Source of the DNA: Batkoa obscura
Taxonomy: Eukaryota > Entomophthoromycota > Entomophthoromycetes > Entomophthorales > Batkoaceae
Direction: 5' to 3'
DNA length: 64,000 nt
Assembly: GCA_030770535.1 (NCBI GenBank)
Contig: JASVEC010000071.1
Span: forward strand, 1 to 64,000
Both the position numbers and the translations under genes were made by a program. Positions 33,758 to 43,988 of the stretch are shown here, in pieces. How positions within the stretch are numbered: position 1 is the stretch's first letter; each line of letters begins with the position of its first letter. The notes under the pieces were generated by a model. The model ran no database searches and was not told where the DNA came from. It worked only from the letters and a program-made list of their open reading frames with translations.

Positions 33758-35331
33758 ACGGTTGCTTTTTTAGAATTGAGATATTGGATATATATACATA
33801 CTTTAAGGTGTGAGTAAATTAATTTTTTTAAATAATAATAATGCTTTTAATGTCTTTGAACATTTAATTAAATTTTGGAATTTTGTATTTAGAGTGTTGT
33901 TTTTTTATTATAGTGTTTTTGATTGAGAATATCACAAGAAAAATGAAGTTATTTTTATTAATAAAATATTAATTGAAGTAGTTTGATTTATTATTAGCTT
34001 TGATAATAAAATAATATTTTGAAAATTAGGTAATTTCAGAAAGTCAAAAGAAAATCATAATGTACATGATTAAGAGTGAGGGGATTTGAAAGTTGCTTTA
34101 AGTTATAATGGTTGCTTTTGTTTTAAACCCCATCCCTTCAATTCTAAAGTTTTTTAATGTTTATTTGCTTGATTCTAGATTTTTAATATTCAATTATAGT
34201 TGAGTGTTAAAAATAAATTTTAGATAGTGTTGTTTATATCAATAAAAATTGTTTCATATTGTATACGTGGAATCTATTTATATTATTTGATCAACTTATT
34301 CTTATTTTACACTTTGAACAACTGTTCATTATTAAAATAGCTTAATAAATATTATGCCAAATGTTTATTTTAAAAAAGGAGTTTAAAGGAGCTATTTTTA
34401 ATTTATTTTTATAGTTTCAGTTCATTATATTTTGTAAAATTTGAAATATCAGACTATTTATAAATAACACAGACTTTAAAATAAAATAACATGTATCGGA
34501 AAAAGATACACCCTTATCACTATGTAACAGTTGCTACAAGAGCTGAGGAAATTGCTATAATCGAATTGAGTAATTATCCAACAAAAACAATTGATATCTT
34601 ATTTAAAATAATTATTAAATGATATTATAAAAATAGATATTATAAAATAACTTATGAATCTAACGAGAGCGCTTGTCTTTTTAATAAATGGGAGATGTCA
34701 ATACTTACCATCTAATACTTTTTTGTAAGGTCTACTTCTCAAAGTACCTCAATATAATGCTCATAGAGAAAGAGTCAATTTTTTATAGGCAATCACAGTG
34801 ATAAATAGAGCTAATTGAATATGCGAATCAAATTATATTGCATACTGTCAAAAATTAATGTTCATTTTGATCAAAAATAGGGATAAATTTGTACAAAAAC
34901 CGCCTAATACACCTTTTCTACTTTAAAAAAGTACTAACATCGTTTTAATCTAAAATAACTAAATAACTTATAAAGCATCTGGCCCATTAGTACATCTGTA
35001 TATTCTAAGGCACACTAAATAAAACTTCGGTAAGAATTAAGGTTGGTATTGAAAATACAATAGTTTGCCTAATTTATAAATATAGTTAAAATAATAAAAC
35101 AATGTATTTTTATAGAGCCAACTTAATAATACTTAATGTTCTATTTTCTAAATTAGAATGCAAAACTATTGTCTTTTAGCCACTATGTGATTGACTAAAG
35201 ACCTGTTTTTTCCTTGTAACCAGTAACTTTGTTTTTGTTTTCCAATTTTAACAATAAAATCTTTACTATATACAAGAAAGTCTTGTTTTTCTACAACTTT
35301 GTTAATTTTGAAAATACCAAAATTGTCCACT
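33758..35331. other. Intergenic region, mostly empty
   Basis: No continuation of the Zn2Cys6 gene is seen. The only candidate is the 43-codon frame at 34491, listed separately. Confidence 0.55.
34491..34622 (+). CDS. Possible 43-residue small protein
   Basis: ATG 32 bp after TATAAATA (34459-34466), and a 43-codon frame with a mixed, gene-like composition (starts MYRKKIHPYHYVTVATRAEE). No known domain. Short frames arise by chance, so this is only a candidate. Confidence 0.22.
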   Translation: MYRKKIHPYHYVTVATRAEEIAIIELSNYPTKTIDILFKIIIK

Positions 35332-35598
35332 ATGTCATTCAAAACTAGGAAACTATTTTTATTACTTCTTTTAATCTTTCCTATTTCATTTATTTTACTT
35401 CCTTACTTCCATGATAAATATTATCTACAAAAAAGAACAGTTTGTGTTACTGAAGGTAAGGGTTGCCAAGAGTTAAACATGTCCTATTGTACTATTAAGT
35501 GCTGCTGTAAGAACAGCTTCTTTCTAGAAGGACTCGTGTGTGGTGTTGAGCCTGATAAATATGCTACTTGTAGGGATACATGTGCTGATAGTGGATAG
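35332..35598 (+). CDS. Small Cys-rich secreted or membrane-anchored protein
   Basis: An 88-residue single-exon protein. It has a basic N-terminus (SFKTRK), then a hydrophobic stretch at residues ~8-25 (LFLLLLLIFPISFILLP) acting as signal peptide or anchor. The ~55-residue mature part has nine cysteines, including a CCC run (TIKCCCKN). The ATG at 35332 is used because no ATG lies upstream in frame. The odd cysteine count suggests disulfide pairing plus one free Cys, or a dimer. It resembles small secreted cysteine-rich proteins (effector- or defensin-like) in layout only. I recognise no specific family. Confidence 0.6.
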   Translation: MSFKTRKLFLLLLLIFPISFILLPYFHDKYYLQKRTVCVTEGKGCQELNMSYCTIKCCCKNSFFLEGLVCGVEPDKYATCRDTCADSG

Positions 35599-35950
35599 TA
35601 AAGAGCACTTATCAAGTTTGTTGTTTTACAAGAGTGGTATTAAGCTAAAACAGTTGCCATAAAACTATGTGACTTTAAAAATGACATTTATTATATACAG
35701 CTAACATAGGCTTTATTTTATGGAAATACATTTAAATAAAAATAAGCTTTTATATTTAAAGATATCAAATTCTTATTATCTTGATTTCAAATTCACAATA
35801 CATAATTCAAAAAAAAGAATAAATCAGAAAGTTTTACAATTATTTACCTATTGTATCATATAAGGTCTACTATTTATTAATAAATTAAATTTGTCTGTAA
35901 TTAATTCATTACTCCTTTTATTTATATATCACTTAAAATTAACCCGAACT
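35599..35950. other. Convergent intergenic gap
   Basis: 3' flanks of the Cys-rich gene and bL31m. Nothing else seen. Confidence 0.5.
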
Positions 35951-36346
35951 CTATTTTTTGCCACTCTTTTTGGTAGATAAAAAGCTAAGATCCTTAGAAG
36001 TAACTTCTAATTTTTCGGAAGCTTCTGTCATTGTTTCGAAAATAGAGTCACCATCTTCTTCTAAACCGAAGTCTTCTAATCCTGAGAACTTCTTTGAGAA
36101 TTTAGCCAATGTGTTAGAATCTAAATCAGCTTCGGTAGTTAAATGTGGGTTCCATAATCTATGATTTCTAGTGTCTTTTGTCAATATCAATATTCCTTTT
36201 GGTGAAGTTGTACGAAGTTTAAATGTGGCTCCATTTGTCAATACTACTGTTTGTTGAAAGTTTTGGGGTGCTCTATGTGGCAGTTTCACTGCTTCAGTTT
36301 TTGTGCTTGCATATCTTACTCCTCTTAGTATACTTTTAATGGTCAT
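35951..36346 (-). CDS. MRPL36: Mitochondrial large-subunit ribosomal protein bL31m
   Basis: A 131-residue protein of the mitochondrial 54S subunit. The N-terminus MTIKSILRGVRYASTK is a basic, Ser/Arg-rich presequence. The core has the family signature LTNGATFKLRTTSPKG followed by DTRNHRLWNP, as in yeast Mrpl36. The acidic Lys-ended tail is typical of fungal forms. Single exon. It shares a 223 bp divergent promoter with NDUFA6, another mitochondrial gene. Confidence 0.88.
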   Translation of the reverse strand: MTIKSILRGVRYASTKTEAVKLPHRAPQNFQQTVVLTNGATFKLRTTSPKGILILTKDTRNHRLWNPHLTTEADLDSNTLAKFSKKFSGLEDFGLEEDGDSIFETMTEASEKLEVTSKDLSFLSTKKSGKK

Positions 36347-36569
36347 TTTTTCTTTCTAAAAAAATTAAACTGTTTGTTTTAGTGTTTGATTGCTTACTTA
36401 TTTTAGGTGAAACTTATGGGATTTTTAGTTACAGTTCTTACTAAAAATTGTAGTCATTCAAAGCTCAGAATCAGTTTTTTAGGTTTATAAGGTAATTTTA
36501 GCTACAATATTAATTAAATTTTATAACATAATATATGAACTGAAGTCTAAATATTCTCTACTCATATAG

Positions 36570-36973
36570 ATGTCATCACTTGCTGTTAAAACAACTACTT
36601 CAGGCTCACTTTCGTTAGCACGTAAGCGTGTCTTTTCACAATATCGTCAATGGTTACGTTCAGTAAAATCATTAAATCTTTAAACTATGCTAAAATTAAT
36701 AATCAAAAATAGGCACCAGAGATAGTACAATTATATACATTAGATTTCCCATCGAGCATAATCAAACAAAAAGTGCGTGAAGAATATGAAAAAAATCGTT
36801 ATGTCAAAGATTTAAGAGCAATTGATATCCTTTTATTTAAGGGTCAAAGTGAATATGAAGAAACTATGAATTTATGGAAACAAGTGGATCAACTTTTATT
36901 TTACTTCATGAAAGAAGAAAGTCCTGCCCCTCCTCAAACCTTTTTGGACAAATTTTATCAAGGAAGAGATTAA
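36570..36973 (+). CDS. NDUFA6: NADH dehydrogenase subunit NDUFA6 (B14, LYR protein)
   Basis: Accessory subunit of respiratory complex I, at the matrix side, which binds acyl carrier protein. Two exons, 36570-36662 and 36713-36973, joined by a 50 nt intron. The result is 117 residues, close to the family length. The LYR motif appears as QYRQWLR, followed by the conserved PEIVQLYTLDFP and FKGQSEYEETMNLWKQ. Its presence shows a fungus with complex I. Convergent with NudC downstream (233 bp gap). Confidence 0.92.
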
Positions 36974-37206
36974 ACTTTAGTTATAAATTTATCAGAATGG
37001 TTAAGCAATTTACATGTTTCTTTTTTCTTTTTAACAATTTTATAACGATTTTTACAAAATTAATTCTTATCAAAGGTCTTTTTGAATAAAAGATATTTAG
37101 AATGTCAATAAATTTAATATGCTTTGCTCAAAGGTAGAGAATTATGTTATTTTAAATTTAAAAGGCATTTATTCATAAAATTGCTAGTTATGCTAGAGAA
37201 AGTTAA

Positions 37207-37940
37207 CTAAACTTTGGACATATCGACTTTAGAGAACTAAAAATAGATAAATAAATGAAGAACTAAAAGTATAAATAAAACTTACATCCATTTCGGGATG
37301 CTAAATAAAATGAAATTATATAAGTTAGATAAAAAGATCAAAAATACGAAAAGGTGAATTACCTCTTTCTTGAATTTTTTGAAGATCTCCATCTTCTTTT
37401 TAGCGTCCGAATTGCTTTCAGCTTGTTCTCTTTGTCTGTTTTCCATCATCATCTTTTCAACCAAGCCTCTAGTTTCACCATCCAAATCCGCAAGTTTTGA
37501 ATTTTCTGGTTCAATTTTACTTACATCAATTTTAGGGTGTCCAATTATAACTGATTCCCACCACTCAATAGGGTTAAATTTTTCTAAAGATAACACTAAA
37601 TCAGAATCTTCTATACTCCACGTACTTTCCTCCATATTTAATTTATTAAATAATTCCCCCTATTTGTTTAAATAATTGTTTATCTGCTTTGTATTATAGT
37701 TACCTCTACTAATACTTGATCTCCTTGTTTATAACTAATTTTAATACCCTTTAACTTTATTTGTACATTTAAGTCCCTTGCTCTCTTTCCTTTTTCTAAT
37801 GGTATGACGACCTCAACTTCTTTTAATGTTTGTCTCCATTTATATCCTGGGCCTATAACAATTGTTATATTTTTATTACTCTATCTAATTGATTATGATT
37901 TACCATCAGAAAATTCCCAACTTTTAGTTTTTTCAGCCAT
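37207..37940 (-). CDS. nudC: Nuclear movement protein NudC
   Basis: Dynein/Lis1-pathway co-chaperone. Five exons: 37940-37904, 37852-37704, 37659-37363, 37300-37286 and 37236-37207, giving 175 residues. The CS domain begins at GPGYKWRQTLKEVEV and includes GELFNKLNMEESTWSIED. The C-terminus has WWESVIIGHPKIDVSKI, PENSKLADLDGETR and HPEMD-FSKV, all NudC hallmarks. Exon 4 is a 15 nt microexon encoding only HPEMD, between introns of 62 and 49 nt. It is supported because HPEMDFSK is conserved in the family. Without the last two introns the frame reads into non-conserved sequence. Confidence 0.92.
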
Positions 37941-37982
37941 TATCTTTTATAAAAAAGATTATCTTAAATTTCATTGACTTTT

Positions 37983-38132
37983 TTATTGCTTACTTTTATC
38001 CCTTATAATTTTTTTGAACTCAGTTTGTCTCCCCTTAAACATAAAATTAGCAATATCTAGAAGTTTCTTAAAAATATTTGCATTTTGTGGTATTATAGCC
38101 TTAATAAGCTCTCTGTATTTATAAATAGTCAT
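37983..38132 (-). CDS. Possible 49-residue small protein upstream of nudC
   Basis: ATG in a good initiation context (CCACCATGA). The 49-codon frame is Lys/Ile-rich and predicted helical. It starts MTIYKYRELIKAIIP and has a later EFKKIIRD, which loosely recalls LYR-type mitochondrial proteins (Tyr-Arg near the N-terminus). That likeness is weak. It lies 42 bp upstream of nudC on the same strand, so it could instead be an upstream frame in the nudC leader. Confidence 0.3.
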   Translation of the reverse strand: MTIYKYRELIKAIIPQNANIFKKLLDIANFMFKGRQTEFKKIIRDKSKQ

Positions 38133-40112
38133 GGTGGCAAGGTGACTATTTAATTAAATAACTAATTAACCTAAATTTAAGGATTGATCCTTAAAAAGCA
38201 GCAGTTTTTTTAACTTATCCCTTTCATTTTTATTACTATTATATTTTAAGCGATACAAAAGAGTTTTTTTACATTTATTTATGACGATATTTAATGTATG
38301 TTTATTATTCTAAGTTAATGTGTGTTGATGTTTTGACTTATATTATGATTATTTCGATAATAAAATATAATATTTAAAATCGATTTTATATAAGAACATA
38401 AAAAACAATGAACTAGCAATGCTATTAATATTACAATTTTTTTAAAGTTTAGATATTCGAAAATAATAAAACTTATAAATAGATAGATCTTTATTATAAA
38501 TATCACTTGTATCGTTTCATTTTGTTATGAAAATTAATCAATCTATAATACTAGATAAATAAATTGTAAATATTATTAAGCAAGAATCATTCTTTACTTT
38601 ACAAGAATAAATAGTGTTCATATAAATAGTATCATAAAGAATTTAAATAAAATTATAAAAAATAATTACCCAAGTAACGTTTTTAAGACCCTAATTCATT
38701 AAGTTTTAACTTATTAAATAAGAGGTAATAGAACCAGATTAAATATGTGTTGTAAGGCTATATTCTTATCCATGGGATTATTTTGTATGGTATTTTATCC
38801 ACATAGTCTTCCATAACATATATCTGATTATAATTCTATGCTGAAAAGCCTAATATCTATATAAAGCATTGATTATATATATATATGGGGTAAAAATCTA
38901 TATAAATGAGAGCTTATGAATAAGCTCAACCCCCTTTCGCTTCTACTATCATAGTAGAAACCTCCGCCACTTTAAACAATCTTATATGTATTTATCTTTA
39001 TATTAAACTAGTAGCATTTTCAACTATATTTTTTATAAGGTTTATAAAATTGACTGAAAAATGCACAAATTTTGCATTTTGATATTTACCCAACTTTGCA
39101 CACAGACGATTTAAGTAAATTTCAGAATTACTTTGCTATTTATTGACTATTAAATGAATATAAATTTTAGTAAGTTTTATAGACATAATCAATACTCAAA
39201 TAAATATTAAACTATTATTATAATATATATTGACTCAAACTACAGTCAAAGGCTATATTATCACATTAAAGATGGAAAATTAAGCTTTAATAGCGATATA
39301 TTATAAAATCATCTTTCCATTTAAGACTGTACAAATAGTTTAATTATACAAAAATTATATAGGGCGCATAAGATTAAAATAAATAAAGTGGAGATCATTA
39401 AAGATAGCAAAAACCAGCATTAAGTGGGCATAACTAACCCCTTTTACTTAAACAATTATAGTAAAATTAAACAACTGTGTTTAAATAAATCGTGATGACT
39501 TTTAATGAATAAAATTAAAACAAACTTTCTTTCAGTTGTTAATTTTACAATTTTTATTAACTCCAAAATTTCCATACTTTGTAATCACACTGTTAGGATT
39601 ATTAATTGTTTTAAAATGCTTAATTTTGAAACATAGTTTAAGTTCCCTTTTATATTTTTATTAGTTAATAAAACGATTAAGAAACATAGTAATCGGTTAA
39701 TAAAGTTGCGTGTTTAACTACAAGTTAATAATAATAAAAACGGTATCTATTTGATGATCTTGTACCCTTACTATAATTATCTAGAACTAGCGCTTTTTTA
39801 ACAGTTGAATAAATTTACACTGTCCACCCCACTTAGTTACAATTTTTTATTAAAAAAGGGAAAGTAAATTAACACTTAGAATGGATTTTATTTGATAAAA
39901 TGAATTGAAAAAAGTTCAACATTAATAAAATAGAAAATACTACCCAACCCCCCTTAATGATAATCCTTACTCCTAACAATATCTTAAATCAACGTTATTT
40001 TTTTACATGTTACAACTTTAAGTTTAAGTTGACAAATTACGAGGTATATAAACGCTAAATCAGACCTTTTTTTAATATAAAATTCATTCAATTTTGATTT
40101 TAAATTAAAAAA
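38133..40112. other. Intergenic region before the TspO cluster
   Basis: No gene. Short minus-strand frames here look random. The last 170 bp hold the C-rich motif and TATA box of TspO copy 1. Confidence 0.6.
39946..40052 (+). promoter_or_regulatory. TspO-1 promoter: C-rich motif and TATA box
   Basis: AACCCCCCTTAA at 39946-39957, then TTACTCCTAAC about 10 bp later, then TATATAAA at 40045-40052, 61 bp before the ATG. The C-rich block contains CCCCT, the core of the yeast stress response element. Near-matching blocks precede TspO-2 and TspO-3. Confidence 0.5.
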
Positions 40113-40763
40113 ATGTCTGCTCAAGTTGCTACCAACTCTTTACCTGTACAATCATTCTGCAACTTATCTATAGAATATGTTGCTTCTTTACTTATGGCTA
40201 TTACTGTACCAACAGTATTAGGTATGTTATCCGGCTCCCATGTACGTTTATTTAAAGATATTTATCATTCCTTTGTTGCCAAACCAAGTTTTATCCCACC
40301 AAGATCAGCTTTTAAACCAATTTGGATTTTACTTTATGTAGCTATGGGCTATGCTTCTTTCTTAGTTTATGAAACTGGAAGAGAATTTAAAGTACCAATA
40401 ACTTCTGCTCTGACTTATTATATCCTTCAATTATCTTTTAATTTGTGTTGGCCAGCACTTTTTTTCCGTTATCGTAATTATAAAGTTTCCCTTTATATTA
40501 TCACTGCTAATTTAGCCTTTGCTGCTGTCACTGCTTCCAAATTTTATGCTATTAATCAACTCGCTGGTTATCTTCTTACTCCTTATTTAGGTTGGTTAGT
40601 CATTTCTGGTTATATTAATAAGCGTATTTGGAGATTAAATGAAAGTAATCAAAAGTTAGTTGCTATTAATAAGACTGGTTTACAAGCTTTCCTTCAAGCT
40701 AAAAAATCTGAAGGTGAACAACAAAATTTGTGTAGCAACTGCATCACTGCTAAAACTGAATAA
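40113..40763 (+). CDS. TspO/MBR (translocator protein) paralogue 1
   Basis: A 216-residue five-helix membrane protein of the TspO family (tetrapyrrole, cholesterol or stress related). Diagnostic motifs: KPSFIPPRSAFKPIWILLY (residues 57-75), the helix 3-4 motif LCWPALFFRYRNYKVSLY (111-128), and WLVISGYINKRIWRLN (161-176). The usual TspO fold ends near here, but this protein has a ~40-residue polar C-terminal extension with a CxxC pair (C207, C210). Single exon, TATA box 61 bp upstream. First of three tandem same-strand paralogues. Whether it sits in mitochondria or ER is not visible from the sequence. Confidence 0.9.
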   Translation: MSAQVATNSLPVQSFCNLSIEYVASLLMAITVPTVLGMLSGSHVRLFKDIYHSFVAKPSFIPPRSAFKPIWILLYVAMGYASFLVYETGREFKVPITSALTYYILQLSFNLCWPALFFRYRNYKVSLYIITANLAFAAVTASKFYAINQLAGYLLTPYLGWLVISGYINKRIWRLNESNQKLVAINKTGLQAFLQAKKSEGEQQNLCSNCITAKTE

Positions 40764-41508
40764 GTATATTTGTATTGACTTTTATTATTCCTGTTTTTTT
40801 GATAATAAAATAGGCGCGGATTCATATATTGCTTTATTTATTATTTTATTTATTAAGTATTAATTACGCTATATTTTTAAGTTATTGTTTGTACACTTAT
40901 ACAGTTATATTGTACTGCATTATTTTATAGTAATTTTTGTAACAAATATTTCTTACTTTTTTAGATTATTTTTAATTATCCTTTTGTGATTTGCTATAAG
41001 TTGTAATTCTCACATCTTACTAGAAATTATCTTTACAATTTATAGTTTAAATTTAAACTCAGTTTTAAAATCATAAAAGGAGTAAAAATTAAAAATTAAA
41101 AATTAAAGAAATAAACAGAAGAGTACAATAATATGAGAAGCTTAATAAAATAAAAGGAGTAGCGGTATTAGTCAAATGGCAATAGTAAAACTTTTATTTA
41201 TCATAGTTTAAACCAAGTTAATTATAAATAAAAATAGTTAACCGAATAGATAAAATTTTGTAAAAAATTTCATAAACGAGAAATAGCGAACTGAAATCAA
41301 ACCTGATTTTTTTTACTACCCATCTAATTCAATAGTTAAAAAAGGCATAATAAAAAGCAATTTTTAAATAACGTTCCTTAAACCCCCCATAAAATGACAT
41401 TCTAATACTCCTTAAATCCTCAGGAGTTAAATTAATCATAAAAACAAATGAATTAATATAAAAGTCCAAGTAAAAGTTGTTGAATCTACAAACTTATTGT
41501 AATTAAAA
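40764..41508. other. Spacer between TspO-1 and TspO-2
   Basis: AT-rich. It holds only the TspO-2 promoter motifs near its end. Confidence 0.6.
41381..41464 (+). promoter_or_regulatory. TspO-2 promoter: C-rich motif and TATA box
   Basis: AACCCCCCATAA at 41381-41392, then ATACTCCTTAAA about 13 bp later, then TATAAAAG at 41457-41464, 45 bp before the ATG. Layout as at TspO-1. Confidence 0.5.
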
Positions 41509-42138
41509 ATGTCAACTACTCAATTTTCTGTTTGTAATTTCACTACTGATTCCTTTTTATCTTTAGCTGTATGTTTAGCTACACCTACTTTACTTGGTCG
41601 ATTAGCTGGTTGGCATGTAAGATTATTTAAAGATGTCTATCATAATTACACTGTTAAGCCCTCCTTTATCCCACCAAATTGGCTATTTCGTCCTATATGG
41701 ACTGTATTTTACCTTACCATGGGTCTCTCCTCTTATCTCGTTTATCAAACAGACTCTAAATTAGCTGGGTTTACTGTTAGTGCCTTAGCTTATTATGCCA
41801 CTCAATTATTATTAAATTTATGTTGGCCAGCGCTTTTCTTCCGCTATAGAAATTATAAGGTATCGCTTTATGTCATTACATTAAATTTATTTGCTGCTAT
41901 TACCACGGCTTATAAGTTTTATTACATCAATTCATTTGCAGCAGTACTCTTAACCCCTTATATCGCTTGGTTAGCTTTTTCTGGTTATGTTAATAAGCGT
42001 ATTTGGAGATTAAATGAAGATAATAAGAAATTAAGAGCTATCAATAATTCAGGCTATAATAAGTTTATCGTTAGTAATCCGCTCGATATCCAAGCTAATA
42101 ATTTGTGTGAGAATTGTATGAAACAAAAGGAAAATTAA
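41509..42138 (+). CDS. TspO/MBR paralogue 2
   Basis: A 209-residue TspO-family membrane protein, single exon. It has KPSFIPPNWLFRPIWTVFY (50-68), LCWPALFFRYRNYKVSLY and WLAFSGYVNKRIWRLN. The C-terminal extension ends with the CxxC pair C200/C203 (NNLCENCMKQKEN). It is clearly related to paralogues 1 and 3 over the full length, so the cluster arose by tandem duplication. The RYRNYKVSLY stretch is identical in all three. Confidence 0.9.
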   Translation: MSTTQFSVCNFTTDSFLSLAVCLATPTLLGRLAGWHVRLFKDVYHNYTVKPSFIPPNWLFRPIWTVFYLTMGLSSYLVYQTDSKLAGFTVSALAYYATQLLLNLCWPALFFRYRNYKVSLYVITLNLFAAITTAYKFYYINSFAAVLLTPYIAWLAFSGYVNKRIWRLNEDNKKLRAINNSGYNKFIVSNPLDIQANNLCENCMKQKEN

Positions 42139-43346
42139 ATAAAATTTAAATTATTTTAAAATCTTTTTTATATTACATACTTTTATTTTTACAGTGTTTG
42201 TTTATTTTAATCGTCCAGATAGAAAACACTTATAGATCGTTTATATCAATATAATGCTTGTAGACAAACTATATCGACAGAAGGCTTAGTTATCAAGTTA
42301 TAAATACCTTTTGTAAATATTATAATTGTAATTATACTTATTATTTATTAAGGTCAAAGATTAAAAGGCACTATGAAAAAGGGTATTATAAAAAGGATAG
42401 AATATTATTTATAAATGTAAAAAAGGTCACTATAAAGGGGATAGTGTACTTTTTAATATAAAATCATAAGATTATAGTGGCTTAGGAAATAATTATTCTT
42501 TCGATTATCTTATCTATAGCTGATTGAAAAAGATTGATTAAAAAGGAGATATAATATTATTTTAATAACATAACCGCAAGATTATAGTACTTAAAGAGAG
42601 AACAAGGATTTCATCAATTCTTATTATGAACAGTTAAGTTAGTTATAGTTATTGTTTGTAAATAAATTAATTTTTTACAATTTAATTCATTTAAAATAAT
42701 AATATTACTACTTTCAAATGCGTTATATCCTAAGATTCACTTTCAACTATGTTGTAAGGTAAATGGGATTTTGGATTTATCCATGTAATCAAGTTTAGTA
42801 TAACATTATTAAAAAGTGATTAAGGAAAGATAAAACAGCTTAATTAAACTAAAAGAAACAAATTAAACAATATATTAAGGGTTTGTCTGCCAAATAGAAC
42901 TGGGAAAGGCTAATAACCCCATAAAGAGCATAAACTTATTTTGTGATTTATAAAATACAAAGTTTAATTTACCCCATAACAATAATCTTAATCCCTTATA
43001 ATTTCAATTTCCTGCCAACTAAGTTTTAACTGTTCAAATCAATATTGTAACTTTAACAACTTTTAATAAAACTTAACTATATTTGGTTAATTGTCACTTA
43101 ACCTAAAATTTAACTTACCACCCTCAAATTAACATTGTAAATGATGTAAAATGTCAATTATGAGTAACATCCTTATAATAAAGCTTTTTACTATTCGTTA
43201 TCGTTTTATTATTCTATTATAATACCCCTTAATTTCATCCCCAAACTCTTATTGATATTAACGCTAACATAAAGAATGAATAAAAGCAAATTAAATAAGT
43301 ATAAATACCCTAAGACAGAGGATAATTGATAAAACAAAAAATAAAA
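42139..43346. other. Spacer between TspO-2 and TspO-3
   Basis: No gene. Short C-runs (AACCCCATAA near 42916, TTACCCCATAA near 42969) resemble the promoter motif and lie within 450 bp of TspO-3. Confidence 0.55.
43221..43307 (+). promoter_or_regulatory. TspO-3 promoter: C-rich motif and TATA box
   Basis: AATACCCCTTAAT at 43221, then CATCCCCAAACTC about 5 bp later, then TATAAATA at 43300-43307, 40 bp before the ATG. CCCCT is present, as at TspO-1. Confidence 0.45.
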
Positions 43347-43988
43347 ATGAACCCAAGTGAACAAAACAACTCATCAAATGTCTTGACTATCTGTGATTTA
43401 ACTACAGGCAGTTTCCTCTCTTTAGCTATTGCCTTAGCTACACCAACTTTATTGGGGCGATTGGCTGGTTCTCATGTACGTAATTTCAAGGGAATCTTTA
43501 ATAATTTAACTATTAAGCCTAGCTTTTTACCACCAAAAATATTATTCAAGCCCATTTGGACTGTCCTTTATCTTTGTATGGGATTAGCTTCCTATTTAAT
43601 TTTTCAATCTTATATGATGAAAAATATCAAAGTAGCCAGTGCTTTAGCTTTCTATTCTATTCAATTATTATTCAATCTTTGCTGGCCAGCCCTCTTCTTT
43701 CGTTATAGAAATTATAAGGTCTCTTTATATATTATTACTGTCAATTTGATTACTGCCATCATTACCACATCTAAGTTTTATAGAATTAATCAATATGCTG
43801 GTTATTTAATGGTCCCTTATTTGGCTTGGTTAGTTATCTCAGGCTATGCTAATAAACGTGTTTGGACTTTAAATAAAGAGAATGTTAAAGTTTTGGTTGG
43901 TAAGAAATCGAATTATAAACGTTATAATTCGGATATAAAAAACACCCCTAATGTTTGCCCTAAGTGCTATTGTGTTAAACAAAATTAA
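43347..43988 (+). CDS. TspO/MBR paralogue 3
   Basis: A 213-residue TspO-family membrane protein, single exon. The first ATG in frame is 43347. Motifs are KPSFLPPKILFKPIWTVLY (58-76), LCWPALFFRYRNYKVSLY and WLVISGYANKRVWTLN. The C-terminal extension ends with C204, C207 and C209 (NVCPKCYCVKQN), so the CxxC pair is kept and one Cys is added. The surrounding linker is hardly conserved among the three copies while the cysteines are. That suggests the pair is functional (metal or redox), which is inference. Confidence 0.9.
   Translation: MNPSEQNNSSNVLTICDLTTGSFLSLAIALATPTLLGRLAGSHVRNFKGIFNNLTIKPSFLPPKILFKPIWTVLYLCMGLASYLIFQSYMMKNIKVASALAFYSIQLLFNLCWPALFFRYRNYKVSLYIITVNLITAIITTSKFYRINQYAGYLMVPYLAWLVISGYANKRVWTLNKENVKVLVGKKSNYKRYNSDIKNTPNVCPKCYCVKQN

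Noticed and set aside
38315-38506. 63-codon minus-strand frame, Ile/Phe-rich
   Set aside because: Low-complexity hydrophobic translation of AT-rich intergenic DNA.
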